This document shows positions 34,452 through 42,431 of a DNA stretch of 45,465 bases, piece by piece. The translations under genes and the position numbers were made by a program. The stretch is from positions 1-45,465 of the forward strand of contig CANFOP010000006.1 of assembly GCA_947448685.1 (NCBI GenBank), written 5' to 3'. How positions within the stretch are numbered: position 1 is the stretch's first letter; each line of letters opens with the position of its first letter. The notes under the pieces are model-generated. The model did not search any database, was not told the origin of the DNA, and saw only the letters and a list, made by a program, of their open reading frames with translations. Origin of the DNA: Chitinophagaceae bacterium. Its GTDB lineage: Bacteria; Bacteroidota; Bacteroidia; Chitinophagales; Chitinophagaceae.

Positions 34452-36017
34452 CTACTTTGAGGGGAACTCAAACTTATAACCATATGCCTTTATCATTGGT
34501 TTTATTGAATCCAAATTCCTTCTCTCGGTTATTCCATATCCCTCATATTGATATGGCTTATAGGTATAATAAGGATATAGGGATTCAATAAGTATTCCGT
34601 CTGATTTTAAATAAAATTGTAGATTTTTATCTATGGAGTGATAAAAGTTGTGATAGCAACAATTTACCAATTCTACACAATAGAACGATTGATATTTTTT
34701 TTCTGAAGGAGATATGCTATTGGTTTTTTTTATTTGTGAAGGTATTTGAGATACGCCACCATTGTATTCACAAATATTGTGAACTGCATTTTTTCCATAA
34801 ATATTTACATACTTCCACCCTATATCTCTTGGATAAGAATACGTTTTATACTGAGTGAAATTACAATAAAAGGAAAACACAAATAAAATCGAAATACACA
34901 TCACAGTCGTGTTTTTATAGTTTTGCTGAATCTTATTTAAATTAATCAGACTAACACAAACTATACAGATAAAAGGATAGTACATATGCAGCAATCTGCC
35001 ATAAAAAACAAAACGGTGAAAAAAGAACCCTATTGAAGCATAAACGATATATGACATTATAAGCAATGCAGATATAAATGCAAGTTTATTAGTACGCACT
35101 CTTTGGGAATGCCTTATGAAATTAATAATATAGCAAGTCAACCCGATAATAATTATTTTTCCTCCCAACCCTTCTACACTCCATAAATATTTATAAAGAA
35201 AAGTAAAACACTCCTCGAATGAACCCTGAATAATTGTTCCCGAAAGGCTCTTTAAAGCAAATATAAATGACGTATTTCCGATTTTTGAAAACATCTCAAA
35301 TAGTACAACCATCGATGTAAAACCACCCAAATACAGTAACCCTCCAATATAATGAATAGCTGATTTATTGATTGTAGGCTGACTAAATAAACTTGTTGCT
35401 CCTATTAAAAAAACAAAGGGAAAATAACCAGGGTAAACTGAATAACCTACAAATGAAAATAAGCCCAGTAAAAAATATTTTTTATTGGTCAGACTGTCAG
35501 ACAGACCTAATTGTATTAGTTTATAAAATGTAAAATATAAAATCAATAAACTTGTATCATAGGGCAAGGCATGCCTTAGATACAAGTAAGAGTTGGTAAG
35601 GCAGCTATATATAACAACACTTAACAAGGATAATAATTCATCTTTCAAAAACAGTTTTGAAAAATTATAATGCACTAAAAGTATTAAACAGTAGATGATG
35701 TAATTGAAAATAAATAAAGGGTATGAATTTCGAGGTTCATAAATGTTCAGGTGAAAAGTTTGGGCTGTATATAGTTGTACTGCCTGAGGGATGCATTTGA
35801 TAATAGTTTCTCCTGGCCTTCCTTTAGTTGAAAAAATATTGTAAAAAAAGCCTCTGACATCTCCCTTTGATAAATTTTGTATTGCTAAACCTGACTTTTC
35901 ATACCTTCTTTCATCCTGCATTGAAAGAAAGCCAGCGCCTATTAGAGATATTTTTATAAGTGTTATCGCTACAATACTAAGAACAAGAATGTAGCGAATA
36001 AAATTGGTGCTTTTCAA
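34452..36017 (-). CDS. Polytopic membrane protein, possible GT-C-type glycosyltransferase
   Basis: 521 aa with about ten to eleven hydrophobic helices up to residue 395, then a soluble C-terminal domain rich in Tyr. The first extracytoplasmic loop carries DE (residues 35-36) in the MQDERRYEKSG segment, placed as the catalytic acidic pair is in PMT/ArnT-like GT-C enzymes. The rest of the sequence does not match a family I recognise with confidence. If it is a GT-C enzyme it would transfer sugar from a polyprenyl-phosphate donor. Low GC and no operon partner are consistent with an accessory gene. Confidence 0.6.
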   Translation of the reverse strand: MKSTNFIRYILVLSIVAITLIKISLIGAGFLSMQDERRYEKSGLAIQNLSKGDVRGFFYNIFSTKGRPGETIIKCIPQAVQLYTAQTFHLNIYEPRNSYPLFIFNYIIYCLILLVHYNFSKLFLKDELLSLLSVVIYSCLTNSYLYLRHALPYDTSLLILYFTFYKLIQLGLSDSLTNKKYFLLGLFSFVGYSVYPGYFPFVFLIGATSLFSQPTINKSAIHYIGGLLYLGGFTSMVVLFEMFSKIGNTSFIFALKSLSGTIIQGSFEECFTFLYKYLWSVEGLGGKIIIIGLTCYIINFIRHSQRVRTNKLAFISALLIMSYIVYASIGFFFHRFVFYGRLLHMYYPFICIVCVSLINLNKIQQNYKNTTVMCISILFVFSFYCNFTQYKTYSYPRDIGWKYVNIYGKNAVHNICEYNGGVSQIPSQIKKTNSISPSEKKYQSFYCVELVNCCYHNFYHSIDKNLQFYLKSDGILIESLYPYYTYKPYQYEGYGITERRNLDSIKPMIKAYGYKFEFPSK

Positions 36018-36197
36018 GATAAATAATGAGTTAAAAACGCTTCAAATTTTATTCTTAAAATTAATGATAAATATCATTAACTAATTTCCCCTTTGTTTAT
36101 TTTTATTTTTTAGTTTGAAATACTACTTAAAAATATATAGATTTTATACATTGCCTGAGTTTTACAATATTGTTGTTATAAATTTAATAAAACAAAA

Positions 36198-36911
36198 ATG
36201 ATCAGAGATAGTAAAAATGAAATTATTAAGGATTTAATATCAAAGGCATCCGAAAGCAGAAAAGAAAGCAGCATGCGTTTTTTTAAAACAGGCAAAGGCG
36301 AATATGGAGAAGGGGATCAATTTCGTGGAGTGTCCGTACCCGATCAACGCAAAGTAGCCAAGATGTATCATATACAATCAAATCGAGATACCATTTCTGC
36401 CTTGCTTGATTCAAAGTACCATGAGGACAGGCTTACAGCAATTTTTATTTTAACTCACAAATTCAATGAGGACTTTAAAAAAGGAAAAGGACAAGAATGG
36501 GTGGATTTATATTTTGAAAAAATAGCCCGCATCAATAACTGGGACCTTGTAGATTCATCCGCTTACATTATTTTGGGTAAATGGCTAGAAGACAAAGACA
36601 GAAGTGTTTTATATGAGCTTGCAGCAGCCCCATCACTTTGGAAAAACAGAATTGCTATTGTAACCACTAAGCATTTTATTAAATTGAAAGATTTTAAAGA
36701 TGTTCTTTTGTTGAGTAAAGAATTGCTTCATCACAAACACGATCTTATTCACAAGGCCACCGGCTGGATGCTTCGGGAAGCATGGCAAGTAAACCCTAAG
36801 CCAATAAATGATTTCCTGACAAAACATGCGTCATCTATGCCTCGAACCATGTTGAGATATACCATTGAAAAAATGAGTGAAAACGAAAGAAAAAAGTACA
36901 TGGAAAAATAA
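36198..36911 (+). CDS. AlkD-like DNA alkylation repair protein
   Basis: 237 aa HEAT-like helical-repeat DNA glycosylase family. It shows FRGVSVPDQRKVAK near residue 43, EDRLTAIFIL, the NNWDLVDSSAYIILG segment (about 113-127) and the KNRIAIVTTKHFI helix with basic residues that face DNA in AlkD. AlkD excises bulky or cationic alkylated bases such as N3- and N7-alkyl purines. It stands first in an accessory region, and a palindrome that could terminate its transcript lies 71 bp downstream. Confidence 0.85.
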   Translation: MIRDSKNEIIKDLISKASESRKESSMRFFKTGKGEYGEGDQFRGVSVPDQRKVAKMYHIQSNRDTISALLDSKYHEDRLTAIFILTHKFNEDFKKGKGQEWVDLYFEKIARINNWDLVDSSAYIILGKWLEDKDRSVLYELAAAPSLWKNRIAIVTTKHFIKLKDFKDVLLLSKELLHHKHDLIHKATGWMLREAWQVNPKPINDFLTKHASSMPRTMLRYTIEKMSENERKKYMEK

Positions 36912-36982
36912 ACAATTCAATGTGCAGCAGTAAATCATGACTCAAAATTGATTGAAGTATTATCCATAAATCTTTTGTATGT

Positions 36983-37017
36983 CCTCCAATAAATGGAGGT
37001 TTTATTATTTATTTTTA
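36983..37017 (+). promoter_or_regulatory. Palindrome-promoter 1 (ahead of the 75-aa ORF and the WYL gene)
   Basis: CCTCCAATAAATGGAGG (36983-36999) is followed after exactly 10 nt by TATTTTTA (37010-37017), close to TAnnTTTG. The start codon follows 13 nt later. The same arrangement precedes 39003 and 42097. For this copy alone, a U-rich 3' side means it might also act as a terminator for the AlkD-like gene. Confidence 0.6.
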
Positions 37018-37030
37018 TAAAAACTTTTTT

Positions 37031-37258
37031 ATGTATTGCAATATTGAAGAAAAAAAAGAAAATGAATTAATGAAATTATCCTTTTATCAAAACACATGCG
37101 AAAGGGCCCTGAATGAGCTTGCGCTCAATCACCCAAATCAATTGACTGAATTCGAAAAAGAGAAAATATACTTGATGTTAAAACGTCTCTTCAACAGTGA
37201 GGTGGATTACCTAATATCATCTCCGGAAAATTATTTTGCCCTTTATGAAGATGAATAG
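37031..37258 (+). CDS. Small protein of unknown function
   Basis: 75 aa, charged and mostly helical by eye, ending in an acidic tail (YLISSPENYFALYEDE). No membrane segment, no Cys cluster and no family I recognise. An alternative start at 37070 would give 62 aa; the upstream start fits the promoter position better. It is 60 bp ahead of the WYL regulator and may be co-transcribed with it. Its size and pairing would fit an antitoxin or a small modulator, but nothing in the sequence proves that. Confidence 0.55.
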   Translation: MYCNIEEKKENELMKLSFYQNTCERALNELALNHPNQLTEFEKEKIYLMLKRLFNSEVDYLISSPENYFALYEDE

Positions 37259-37318
37259 ATTCGCTGTGACAGGTTTAAATTTATATTCATATTTGTTGCT
37301 TTTCAATAATTTTACGCT

Positions 37319-38323
37319 ATGCCTAAAATAAAATCTGCTATAACCCGATATCAAATCATTGATACTTGTTTGACCAATAAGCTGAAGCCCTTTCCATCAC
37401 TGGAAGATTTAGCAAGGGAATGCAGTTCAAGGGTCAGAGAAGGCATTTCAACTTCAACCATTGAAAAGGACATTCGTTATATGAAACAGAGCCATCCGAA
37501 TGGATATGATGCGCCCATTGAATACAGCAAAATAAATAAAGGTTACTTCTACGCAGAACAAGGATTTTCAATTGCCACACTGAGATTAAGTGATGAAGAA
37601 TGGGATGCATTGCGATACGCTGCAAATCTATTGCACCAATATTCACATGTATCTATCTTTAAGGACTTCAAACAAGCCATTGATAAAATAAATACCCGGT
37701 TTAATTTATTAATTGATTTGGAGGAAGAGAATTTTGAAAAATACATTCAGTTTGAGTTTGGCACAGCAACAACGGGTTACGACTGGATAGGTTTAATTTT
37801 ACCCGCATTGCAGAACAGATGGATATTGAAATTATCTTATGATAACATTTACAAAAAAGAAATTAAGGAATACACAATTTATCCTGCGCTGTTAAAAGAA
37901 CATAGAAATCGATGGTATTTAATCGGATGGGTAGAGGACAGAAGCGATTACCTGACTTTTTCATTAGACAGAATTCAATCCATCGAAACTATTCAAAAAA
38001 CCCAAAAACACCGTTTTGATTTCAATGCAGAACAATTTTTACAATATTCTGTTGGGATAATGGAAGAAAATAAAAAGCCTGAAAAAATCGTATTGAAAAT
38101 TCAAGAACCTTATAGCAAGTTAGTTCAACTTGAACCATTACATCATAGTCAAAAAACGATTAAGCAAACAAACAAGGATATCCAGATAGAAATATTATTA
38201 CAAATTAATCCCGAATTATGTAACAGAATATTATCCATGGGGCCATACTGCACTGTCATACAGCCCTCAACATTAAAGAAACAAATCAAAAACTTGTTGT
38301 TGACAACTTTAAATAATTATTAA
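37319..38323 (+). CDS. WYL-domain transcriptional regulator
   Basis: 334 aa. An N-terminal winged-helix DNA-binding part covers about residues 8-80 (YQIIDTCLTNK, STSTIEKDIRYMKQS). A WYL domain lies at about 155-225, with the NRWYLIGWVEDR segment near 197-208 and the following LDRIQSIE strand. A C-terminal WCX-like part follows (about 260-334). WYL proteins sense nucleic-acid or nucleotide ligands and often control phage-defence or DNA-damage genes (for example CapW, BrxR, PafBC). It lies 320 bp from one copy of a palindrome that recurs before two nearby operons, so it is the obvious candidate to bind it. Confidence 0.9.
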   Translation: MPKIKSAITRYQIIDTCLTNKLKPFPSLEDLARECSSRVREGISTSTIEKDIRYMKQSHPNGYDAPIEYSKINKGYFYAEQGFSIATLRLSDEEWDALRYAANLLHQYSHVSIFKDFKQAIDKINTRFNLLIDLEEENFEKYIQFEFGTATTGYDWIGLILPALQNRWILKLSYDNIYKKEIKEYTIYPALLKEHRNRWYLIGWVEDRSDYLTFSLDRIQSIETIQKTQKHRFDFNAEQFLQYSVGIMEENKKPEKIVLKIQEPYSKLVQLEPLHHSQKTIKQTNKDIQIEILLQINPELCNRILSMGPYCTVIQPSTLKKQIKNLLLTTLNNY

Positions 38324-38399
38324 AGAGGTAATTGGTTGTTAATAGAATATTACAAGCAGAATTTTAATTGTGTGTATCAGTGCAACATAGAATCACCAC

Positions 38400-38738
38400 T
38401 TAATACATCAGACTTTTTTTAGATGATTTTCTCCATCCCGCTTGACTTTCATAATCTACAAAGTATATTTTAAAATCCGCCTGATTTGCATAATCCACAA
38501 AAAATATTTTCTTTTTTGCCTGGTTTGCATATTCAGTAAAAAACCATTTACCGGCGTTGTCTGTTGCTTGATGTTGGTATTTTACCTTGAATACTTTTAA
38601 GTCTGCCTGACTCTCGTATTGAACAACATATACTTTAACATCGGCCTGATTTGCATAATCAACAGAAAATACTTTTTGAGCACGAAGACTTTGAATAGTT
38701 GTCACCAAAAATATAATGAGTACAAATTCGCGTTTCAT
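38400..38738 (-). CDS. Secreted beta-repeat protein (DUF6150-like)
   Basis: 112 aa with signal peptide MKREFVLIIFLVTTIQSLRAQ. The mature part is almost wholly a run of six short units of the pattern (Y or F)-x-V-x-Y-x-x-Q-A-x-x-K, with YANQADVK, YESQADLK, YQHQATDN, YANQAKKK and YANQADFK as cores. Such regularity suggests a small beta-sheet stack or solenoid. I recall a Bacteroidota family of this form (DUF6150), with no known function. It is divergent from the unit beginning at 39003. Confidence 0.72.
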   Translation of the reverse strand: MKREFVLIIFLVTTIQSLRAQKVFSVDYANQADVKVYVVQYESQADLKVFKVKYQHQATDNAGKWFFTEYANQAKKKIFFVDYANQADFKIYFVDYESQAGWRKSSKKSLMY

Positions 38739-38945
38739 AAATGAAGTTTACTTTTTGAAATTTATTCTTTGAAGGTATTCATTTTCTTGATCAATACTAT
38801 CCTCTCTGTCAATTTTTTAAAGCGGCGCCGATTGCCCCCAAAAATACAATCCTTTCTTCTTTATCAAAGCCAGGTATGGATATTATGCAAGATTATAATT
38901 CTTCCATAAGCACTGTACTTGCTTGTCAAATTTAATATTATTACT

Positions 38946-38980
38946 CCTCCAATAGTTGGAGGTTTGTATCGGCACTTTTG
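38946..38980 (+). promoter_or_regulatory. Palindrome-promoter 2 (ahead of the LamG-like/HEPN unit)
   Basis: CCTCCAATAGTTGGAGG (38946-38962; 7-bp arms, 3-nt centre) is followed after exactly 10 nt by CACTTTTG (38973-38980), one mismatch from TAnnTTTG. The chosen ATG is 22 nt further on. There is no TTTG at the -33 position, which is occupied by the palindrome. Confidence 0.65.
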
Positions 38981-39002
38981 TATCAGCATCAAACTTTACA
39001 AA

Positions 39003-39668
39003 ATGCAAATAATCACAGATTTATTTGAAATAGAATGCTGTCAAGCGATAATCACCGAAAACTTTTCAAACAATAAACAAAAATGGGAGGAGGTGGCCAA
39101 TGATTCAGAGCAGGCGAAAATCAAAGACGGTTATTATTGGATGAGCAACACCTCTGATACAAGATGGAATTACTACAAAATAAAAGCGCCATTTAAACAA
39201 AATCATGGTTTTATAATTGAAACATTTATTGAACTTGAAAACAGACAAGATGCTTTTGGTCACTTTGGATTGGTTTGGGGATTTGATAGTGAAAGAAAAC
39301 ACCTAAACCGATTTACTTTATCAGCAGACGGAAAACGTGCACTGATTTTGCATTTTGAAAGAAATCACTATTTAATGTTTCATCGGTTTCAAAATAGAAA
39401 ACTCCCACAATTTGACATGAAAAAGCCTATTCGTTTTTCAATAATCAAATTAGATGATTATTTCCATTTTTTAATTAATAAGCAAAAGGTATATATGGCA
39501 CATGAATCCGTTTTTTGCTCCGATGGCGCTTTTGTCGGGTATTATATTGAACCGCATTTATCGATGAAAAGTAATTTTTTTGAAATTAAAAAAATTAAAG
39601 CGCATAAAAAAGATGTTGTCACAGGTTTGGAACAATTAATGAATGTAACGACTCATGAAAAATTATAG
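39003..39668 (+). CDS. Beta-sandwich (LamG/DUF1080-like) protein of unknown function
   Basis: 221 aa from the ATG at 39003, chosen because it lies just after the palindrome-promoter; an in-frame start 84 bp upstream lies before it. No signal peptide. Segments such as ENFSNNKQKWEE, WNYYKIKAPFKQ, FIIETFIELEN, GHFGLVWGFD and KKPIRFSIIKLDDYFHFLINKQKV have the strand pattern of LamG-like domains that bind sugar or protein ligands. No catalytic motif was seen. It heads a three-gene unit with the 126-aa and HEPN genes. Confidence 0.65.
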   Translation: MQIITDLFEIECCQAIITENFSNNKQKWEEVANDSEQAKIKDGYYWMSNTSDTRWNYYKIKAPFKQNHGFIIETFIELENRQDAFGHFGLVWGFDSERKHLNRFTLSADGKRALILHFERNHYLMFHRFQNRKLPQFDMKKPIRFSIIKLDDYFHFLINKQKVYMAHESVFCSDGAFVGYYIEPHLSMKSNFFEIKKIKAHKKDVVTGLEQLMNVTTHEKL

Positions 39669-39754
39669 GAGTTTCATAACGATACTGTTACACCCTAATC
39701 AGTCAAGGATTTGTTAGAATAGTACATAAAAAAACATGATCAATCAGTAATAGA

Positions 39755-40135
39755 ATGTTTAGAAAAACTACCCGCTCATTAAGTCTTAGTAAAGATTCGC
39801 CCAAAATTATACTTACAACTGATACGGGTTTTTTAAAAATAAACATGCTGCAAGTAATTGGTAATAAAATAAACAAATTCGGTCGGCCTTTGGGAATTCG
39901 GTGGACGCTGCTTTGTGAGAACAATCAGTATGACTGCTTCTGTTGGCAATTTCCCAATCAGTTTGAATTTAACTGTTTTGAATTAATACATGTATTTGGA
40001 TTTATGGAAACCGAATTTACTAAAAACGCCAGCATAAGCCAATCAAGTGAATTGCATATAAAAATAGAAACTGAAGCGGTTGAAAAAAATCTGATCATTG
40101 ATATTAAACTGGAGGTTGATGAAAAGGTAATATAA
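39755..40135 (+). CDS. Protein of unknown function, 126 aa
   Basis: Soluble, with a basic N-terminus (MFRKTTRSLSLSKDS) and mostly alternating hydrophobic strands after that. It includes a Cys/Trp/aromatic-rich segment (NNQYDCFCWQFPNQFEFNCF, about 56-75). No family is recognised. It lies 86 bp after the LamG-like gene and 53 bp before the HEPN gene on the same strand. An overlapping minus-strand ORF in this place has no support. Confidence 0.55.
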   Translation: MFRKTTRSLSLSKDSPKIILTTDTGFLKINMLQVIGNKINKFGRPLGIRWTLLCENNQYDCFCWQFPNQFEFNCFELIHVFGFMETEFTKNASISQSSELHIKIETEAVEKNLIIDIKLEVDEKVI

Positions 40136-40188
40136 TAGAGAGTTGCTTATTTTTAATTAAATTACATTTTTTATATAACGATTCTCAT

Positions 40189-40830
40189 ATGTCATCTTCC
40201 GATTTAAAAAGAAAACTCAAATTATATAAAGATATTCCCGAATCATTAGCTGTTCGTTTACACCGCGCTATCAGTTGGTTGAAGTGCGCAGAAGAAAACA
40301 GCAACAACCATGATATTCGATTTTTGTCATTATGGATTTCGTATAACGCTTGTTATGCCATTGATGAAAAATCAGAAAGTGATTTGACAGAGAGAAAACA
40401 ATTCAACGATTTTATTGCTAAACTGGTATGTCATGACCATGAGAAGCGTTTTTTTAACCTATTGTGGAACAAATTTTCAGGGCCCGTTCGACTTATCATA
40501 GAAAACCAATATATTTTTAAGCCCTTCTGGGATGCTCAACGAGGAGAAAACACCCATTGGAAAAAATTGTTTGAGCAATCAAATAAAGATGCGAATCGTT
40601 ACCTCTCTAAAAATGAAGTTGCCAAATTAATAGAGGTCGTTTTGGATAGGCTGTATATGTTGCGGAACCAGCTTATGCATGGTGGCGCTACCTACAAAAG
40701 CAAGGTTAATCGTATACAGGTAAAAGATGCCTGCAATATTCTTACGCTTTTTATCCCAATCATTATTGATATTATGATGGAAAACAGAAAGGAAGAGTGG
40801 GGCGATATTTACTATCCGGTAGTATTATAG
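40189..40830 (+). CDS. HEPN-domain protein (Apea-like), possible RNase
   Basis: 213 aa, all-helical. The HEPN signature R-N-x3-H is at 159-164 (RNQLMHGG) in the helix LDRLYMLRNQLMHGG, and an upstream LSLWISYNACYAIDE helix (about 46-60) is typical of Apea/HEPN proteins. An intact RxxxxH centre is the hallmark of HEPN RNases used in toxin, abortive-infection and CRISPR effectors. It is the third gene of a unit behind palindrome-promoter 2, and faces the convergent SHOCT-protein unit. RNase activity and a defence role are predictions. Confidence 0.75.
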   Translation: MSSSDLKRKLKLYKDIPESLAVRLHRAISWLKCAEENSNNHDIRFLSLWISYNACYAIDEKSESDLTERKQFNDFIAKLVCHDHEKRFFNLLWNKFSGPVRLIIENQYIFKPFWDAQRGENTHWKKLFEQSNKDANRYLSKNEVAKLIEVVLDRLYMLRNQLMHGGATYKSKVNRIQVKDACNILTLFIPIIIDIMMENRKEEWGDIYYPVVL

Positions 40831-40831
40831 A

Positions 40832-41260
40832 TTATTCTTTGCCAATGATCTCATTCAAGTTGTCTAAAAACAATTTCATTTCTGCTAATTTTTTATCTTC
40901 ATCCGATTGATTTTTTTCGGGACCATAACATTCAGAAATATCAAAATAAAATGTTTCAACACCTCTTATCATTTGACCATTTTCATTAGAAATGATTTTC
41001 ACATCTATTTTATCAAAAGTTTTGCCATTTTGAAATAATAGTTGTTGTTTTAAAATATCGCATGAATGGTAGCACCTTCCTAATGCAATATATCTCAATA
41101 CATGATATTCAATAGAAACATAATCATTGATTGGGTTTGTCCGTTCAATGATTATAGCATTTTCCATTGAGTTTCCCATGCCCCCGCGGATAGGAAGATT
41201 GTCTCCAAAAACATCTTGAATGATATCTTTAACAGATGTAAAGGTGAATTTGTTTTTCAT
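40832..41260 (-). CDS. Protein of unknown function, 142 aa
   Basis: Soluble, acidic C-terminus (EKNQSDEDKKLAEMKLFLDNLNEIIGKE, named by its ends). Includes two close Cys in GRCYHSCDILKQQL near residues 63-67 and a further Cys in the ISECYGPEK segment. No family recognised. It is 12 bp after the SHOCT-containing gene, so the two are almost certainly one operon. Its stop codon is 1 bp from that of the convergent HEPN gene. Confidence 0.55.
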   Translation of the reverse strand: MKNKFTFTSVKDIIQDVFGDNLPIRGGMGNSMENAIIIERTNPINDYVSIEYHVLRYIALGRCYHSCDILKQQLLFQNGKTFDKIDVKIISNENGQMIRGVETFYFDISECYGPEKNQSDEDKKLAEMKLFLDNLNEIIGKE

Positions 41261-41272
41261 GAGTTTTAATTT

Positions 41273-42097
41273 TTAAACAGCTTGTAATATTTCGTTTTTC
41301 TTTACCTGAAATTCCTTTTTTGAAATCAGTTTCTTTTCAAACATTTCAGCCAATGTAGCCAATCTGTTGATTAACGATTTGTCGGATTGTTGATATTTTG
41401 TTTTATACACTTCTTTATCTTGCTCTGACAACAATTCAATTTCAAAAATGATATAATCATCGTAGTGTACCCTGCAACAAACAATCTTTCCGTCTAAAGA
41501 AATATCCCATCCAATGCAGGCGCCCCAATTCATCACTTCATTTGCCACCCAGCCAACCTTTCCATGTCTTGGTTTATAGGGCATGTCTTTATACATCCCT
41601 CGTTTTATCTCTTTTAAATGAACACCATGATTGATTTCAAGATCACCCGTAAATAAATAATTTAGCGTTGGCATTTGTATGACCAGTTTTTCTGTAAGTA
41701 CATTTAATGCCTCTTCTCTTTTACTTTTTTCGTTTTCTTTCGCAGTTCTTTTTTCAATAAAATTATTTATCTCTTCTCTGTTAAGTTGCTCAATTGTATA
41801 AAAATAAAATTCGTTAATGCTTTTGAAGTACATAATTTCGGAACCGTCATTTTTTACATCCCAATAAGGATGATTTTGAAATTCTACCATTCCGATATTA
41901 TAGGTTATATTTTCGTCGCTAAGCCATTCGGCTTTATCGTTTCGATAGTGCCAACCCTTTAGTTGGTTGGGGTCTTCTATTGGAATAATTCGAATTCCAT
42001 GGTTAATCCCAAGTTCTTCGTCATCCAGCATGGGTGTTCCATAGGATTGCTTGATAAAAATGTTGAATAATTTTTCAACCAAGGGGTTTGATTCCAT
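41273..42097 (-). CDS. SHOCT-tailed protein with an internal duplication, unknown function
   Basis: 274 aa, soluble. The C-terminal 33 residues (SLINRLATLAEMFEKKLIS, then KKEFQVKKNEIL) are a SHOCT helical hairpin, a short oligomerisation-type tail found on many envelope and accessory proteins. The two halves look related: INHGIRIIPIEDPNQLKG (near 31-48) and INHGVHLKEIKRGMYKD (near 154-170), each followed by a Trp-bearing strand. A coiled Lys/Glu-rich helix (about 105-135) separates them. It starts 13 nt after palindrome-promoter 3. No known function. Confidence 0.6.
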   Translation of the reverse strand: MESNPLVEKLFNIFIKQSYGTPMLDDEELGINHGIRIIPIEDPNQLKGWHYRNDKAEWLSDENITYNIGMVEFQNHPYWDVKNDGSEIMYFKSINEFYFYTIEQLNREEINNFIEKRTAKENEKSKREEALNVLTEKLVIQMPTLNYLFTGDLEINHGVHLKEIKRGMYKDMPYKPRHGKVGWVANEVMNWGACIGWDISLDGKIVCCRVHYDDYIIFEIELLSEQDKEVYKTKYQQSDKSLINRLATLAEMFEKKLISKKEFQVKKNEILQAV

Positions 42098-42109
42098 GCG
42101 TTTTTTAGT

Positions 42110-42144
42110 TAAAGGTATTAGACAAGACCTCCAACTATTGGAGG
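42110..42144 (-). promoter_or_regulatory. Palindrome-promoter 3 (ahead of the SHOCT-protein operon)
   Basis: On the minus strand CCTCCAATAGTTGGAGG (42144-42128), identical to copy 2, is followed after exactly 10 nt by TACCTTTA (42117-42110). The ATG is 12 nt further on. Copies 1 to 3 are 2.0 and 3.2 kb apart and are on both strands. Confidence 0.65.
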
Positions 42145-42431
42145 AGATGTTTTTTGAAAAAAATATTCAAAATGTTTTTTGATACCGAGACGATAATACC
42201 ATTTCACTTATTTGTTGCTTTAATCAATATTAATTATTGGGACCCCATAAACGCCTGAAATTATATTGTACGGTTCAGCATCAACCATGATTGAAATTTA
42301 TCTATAGCCTTAATCAGTTTTTTATCGAACAAGAATCATTAAGCAGCAAAATCTTTAGAAAATAAAATCTATTAGTTTTATCTACGCAGCAATATTGCAG
42401 ACAATAAGTTATTCAATAAAATTAAACTGGT
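42145..42431. other. AT-rich gap before the desaturase remnant
   Basis: With the promoter to its left this makes a gene-free stretch of about 334 bp. It is AT-rich and should contain the old desaturase promoter, but no full TAnnTTTG box could be identified. No ORF or RNA gene is seen. Confidence 0.4.

Noticed and set aside
36983-36999. Palindrome 1 as only a terminator of the AlkD-like gene
   Set aside because: Possible for this copy, but copies 2 and 3 do not follow genes and share the same 10-nt spacing to a -7-like box.
39703-39924. 73-aa minus-strand ORF
   Set aside because: Antisense to the 126-aa gene, which fits the operon direction. No motif.
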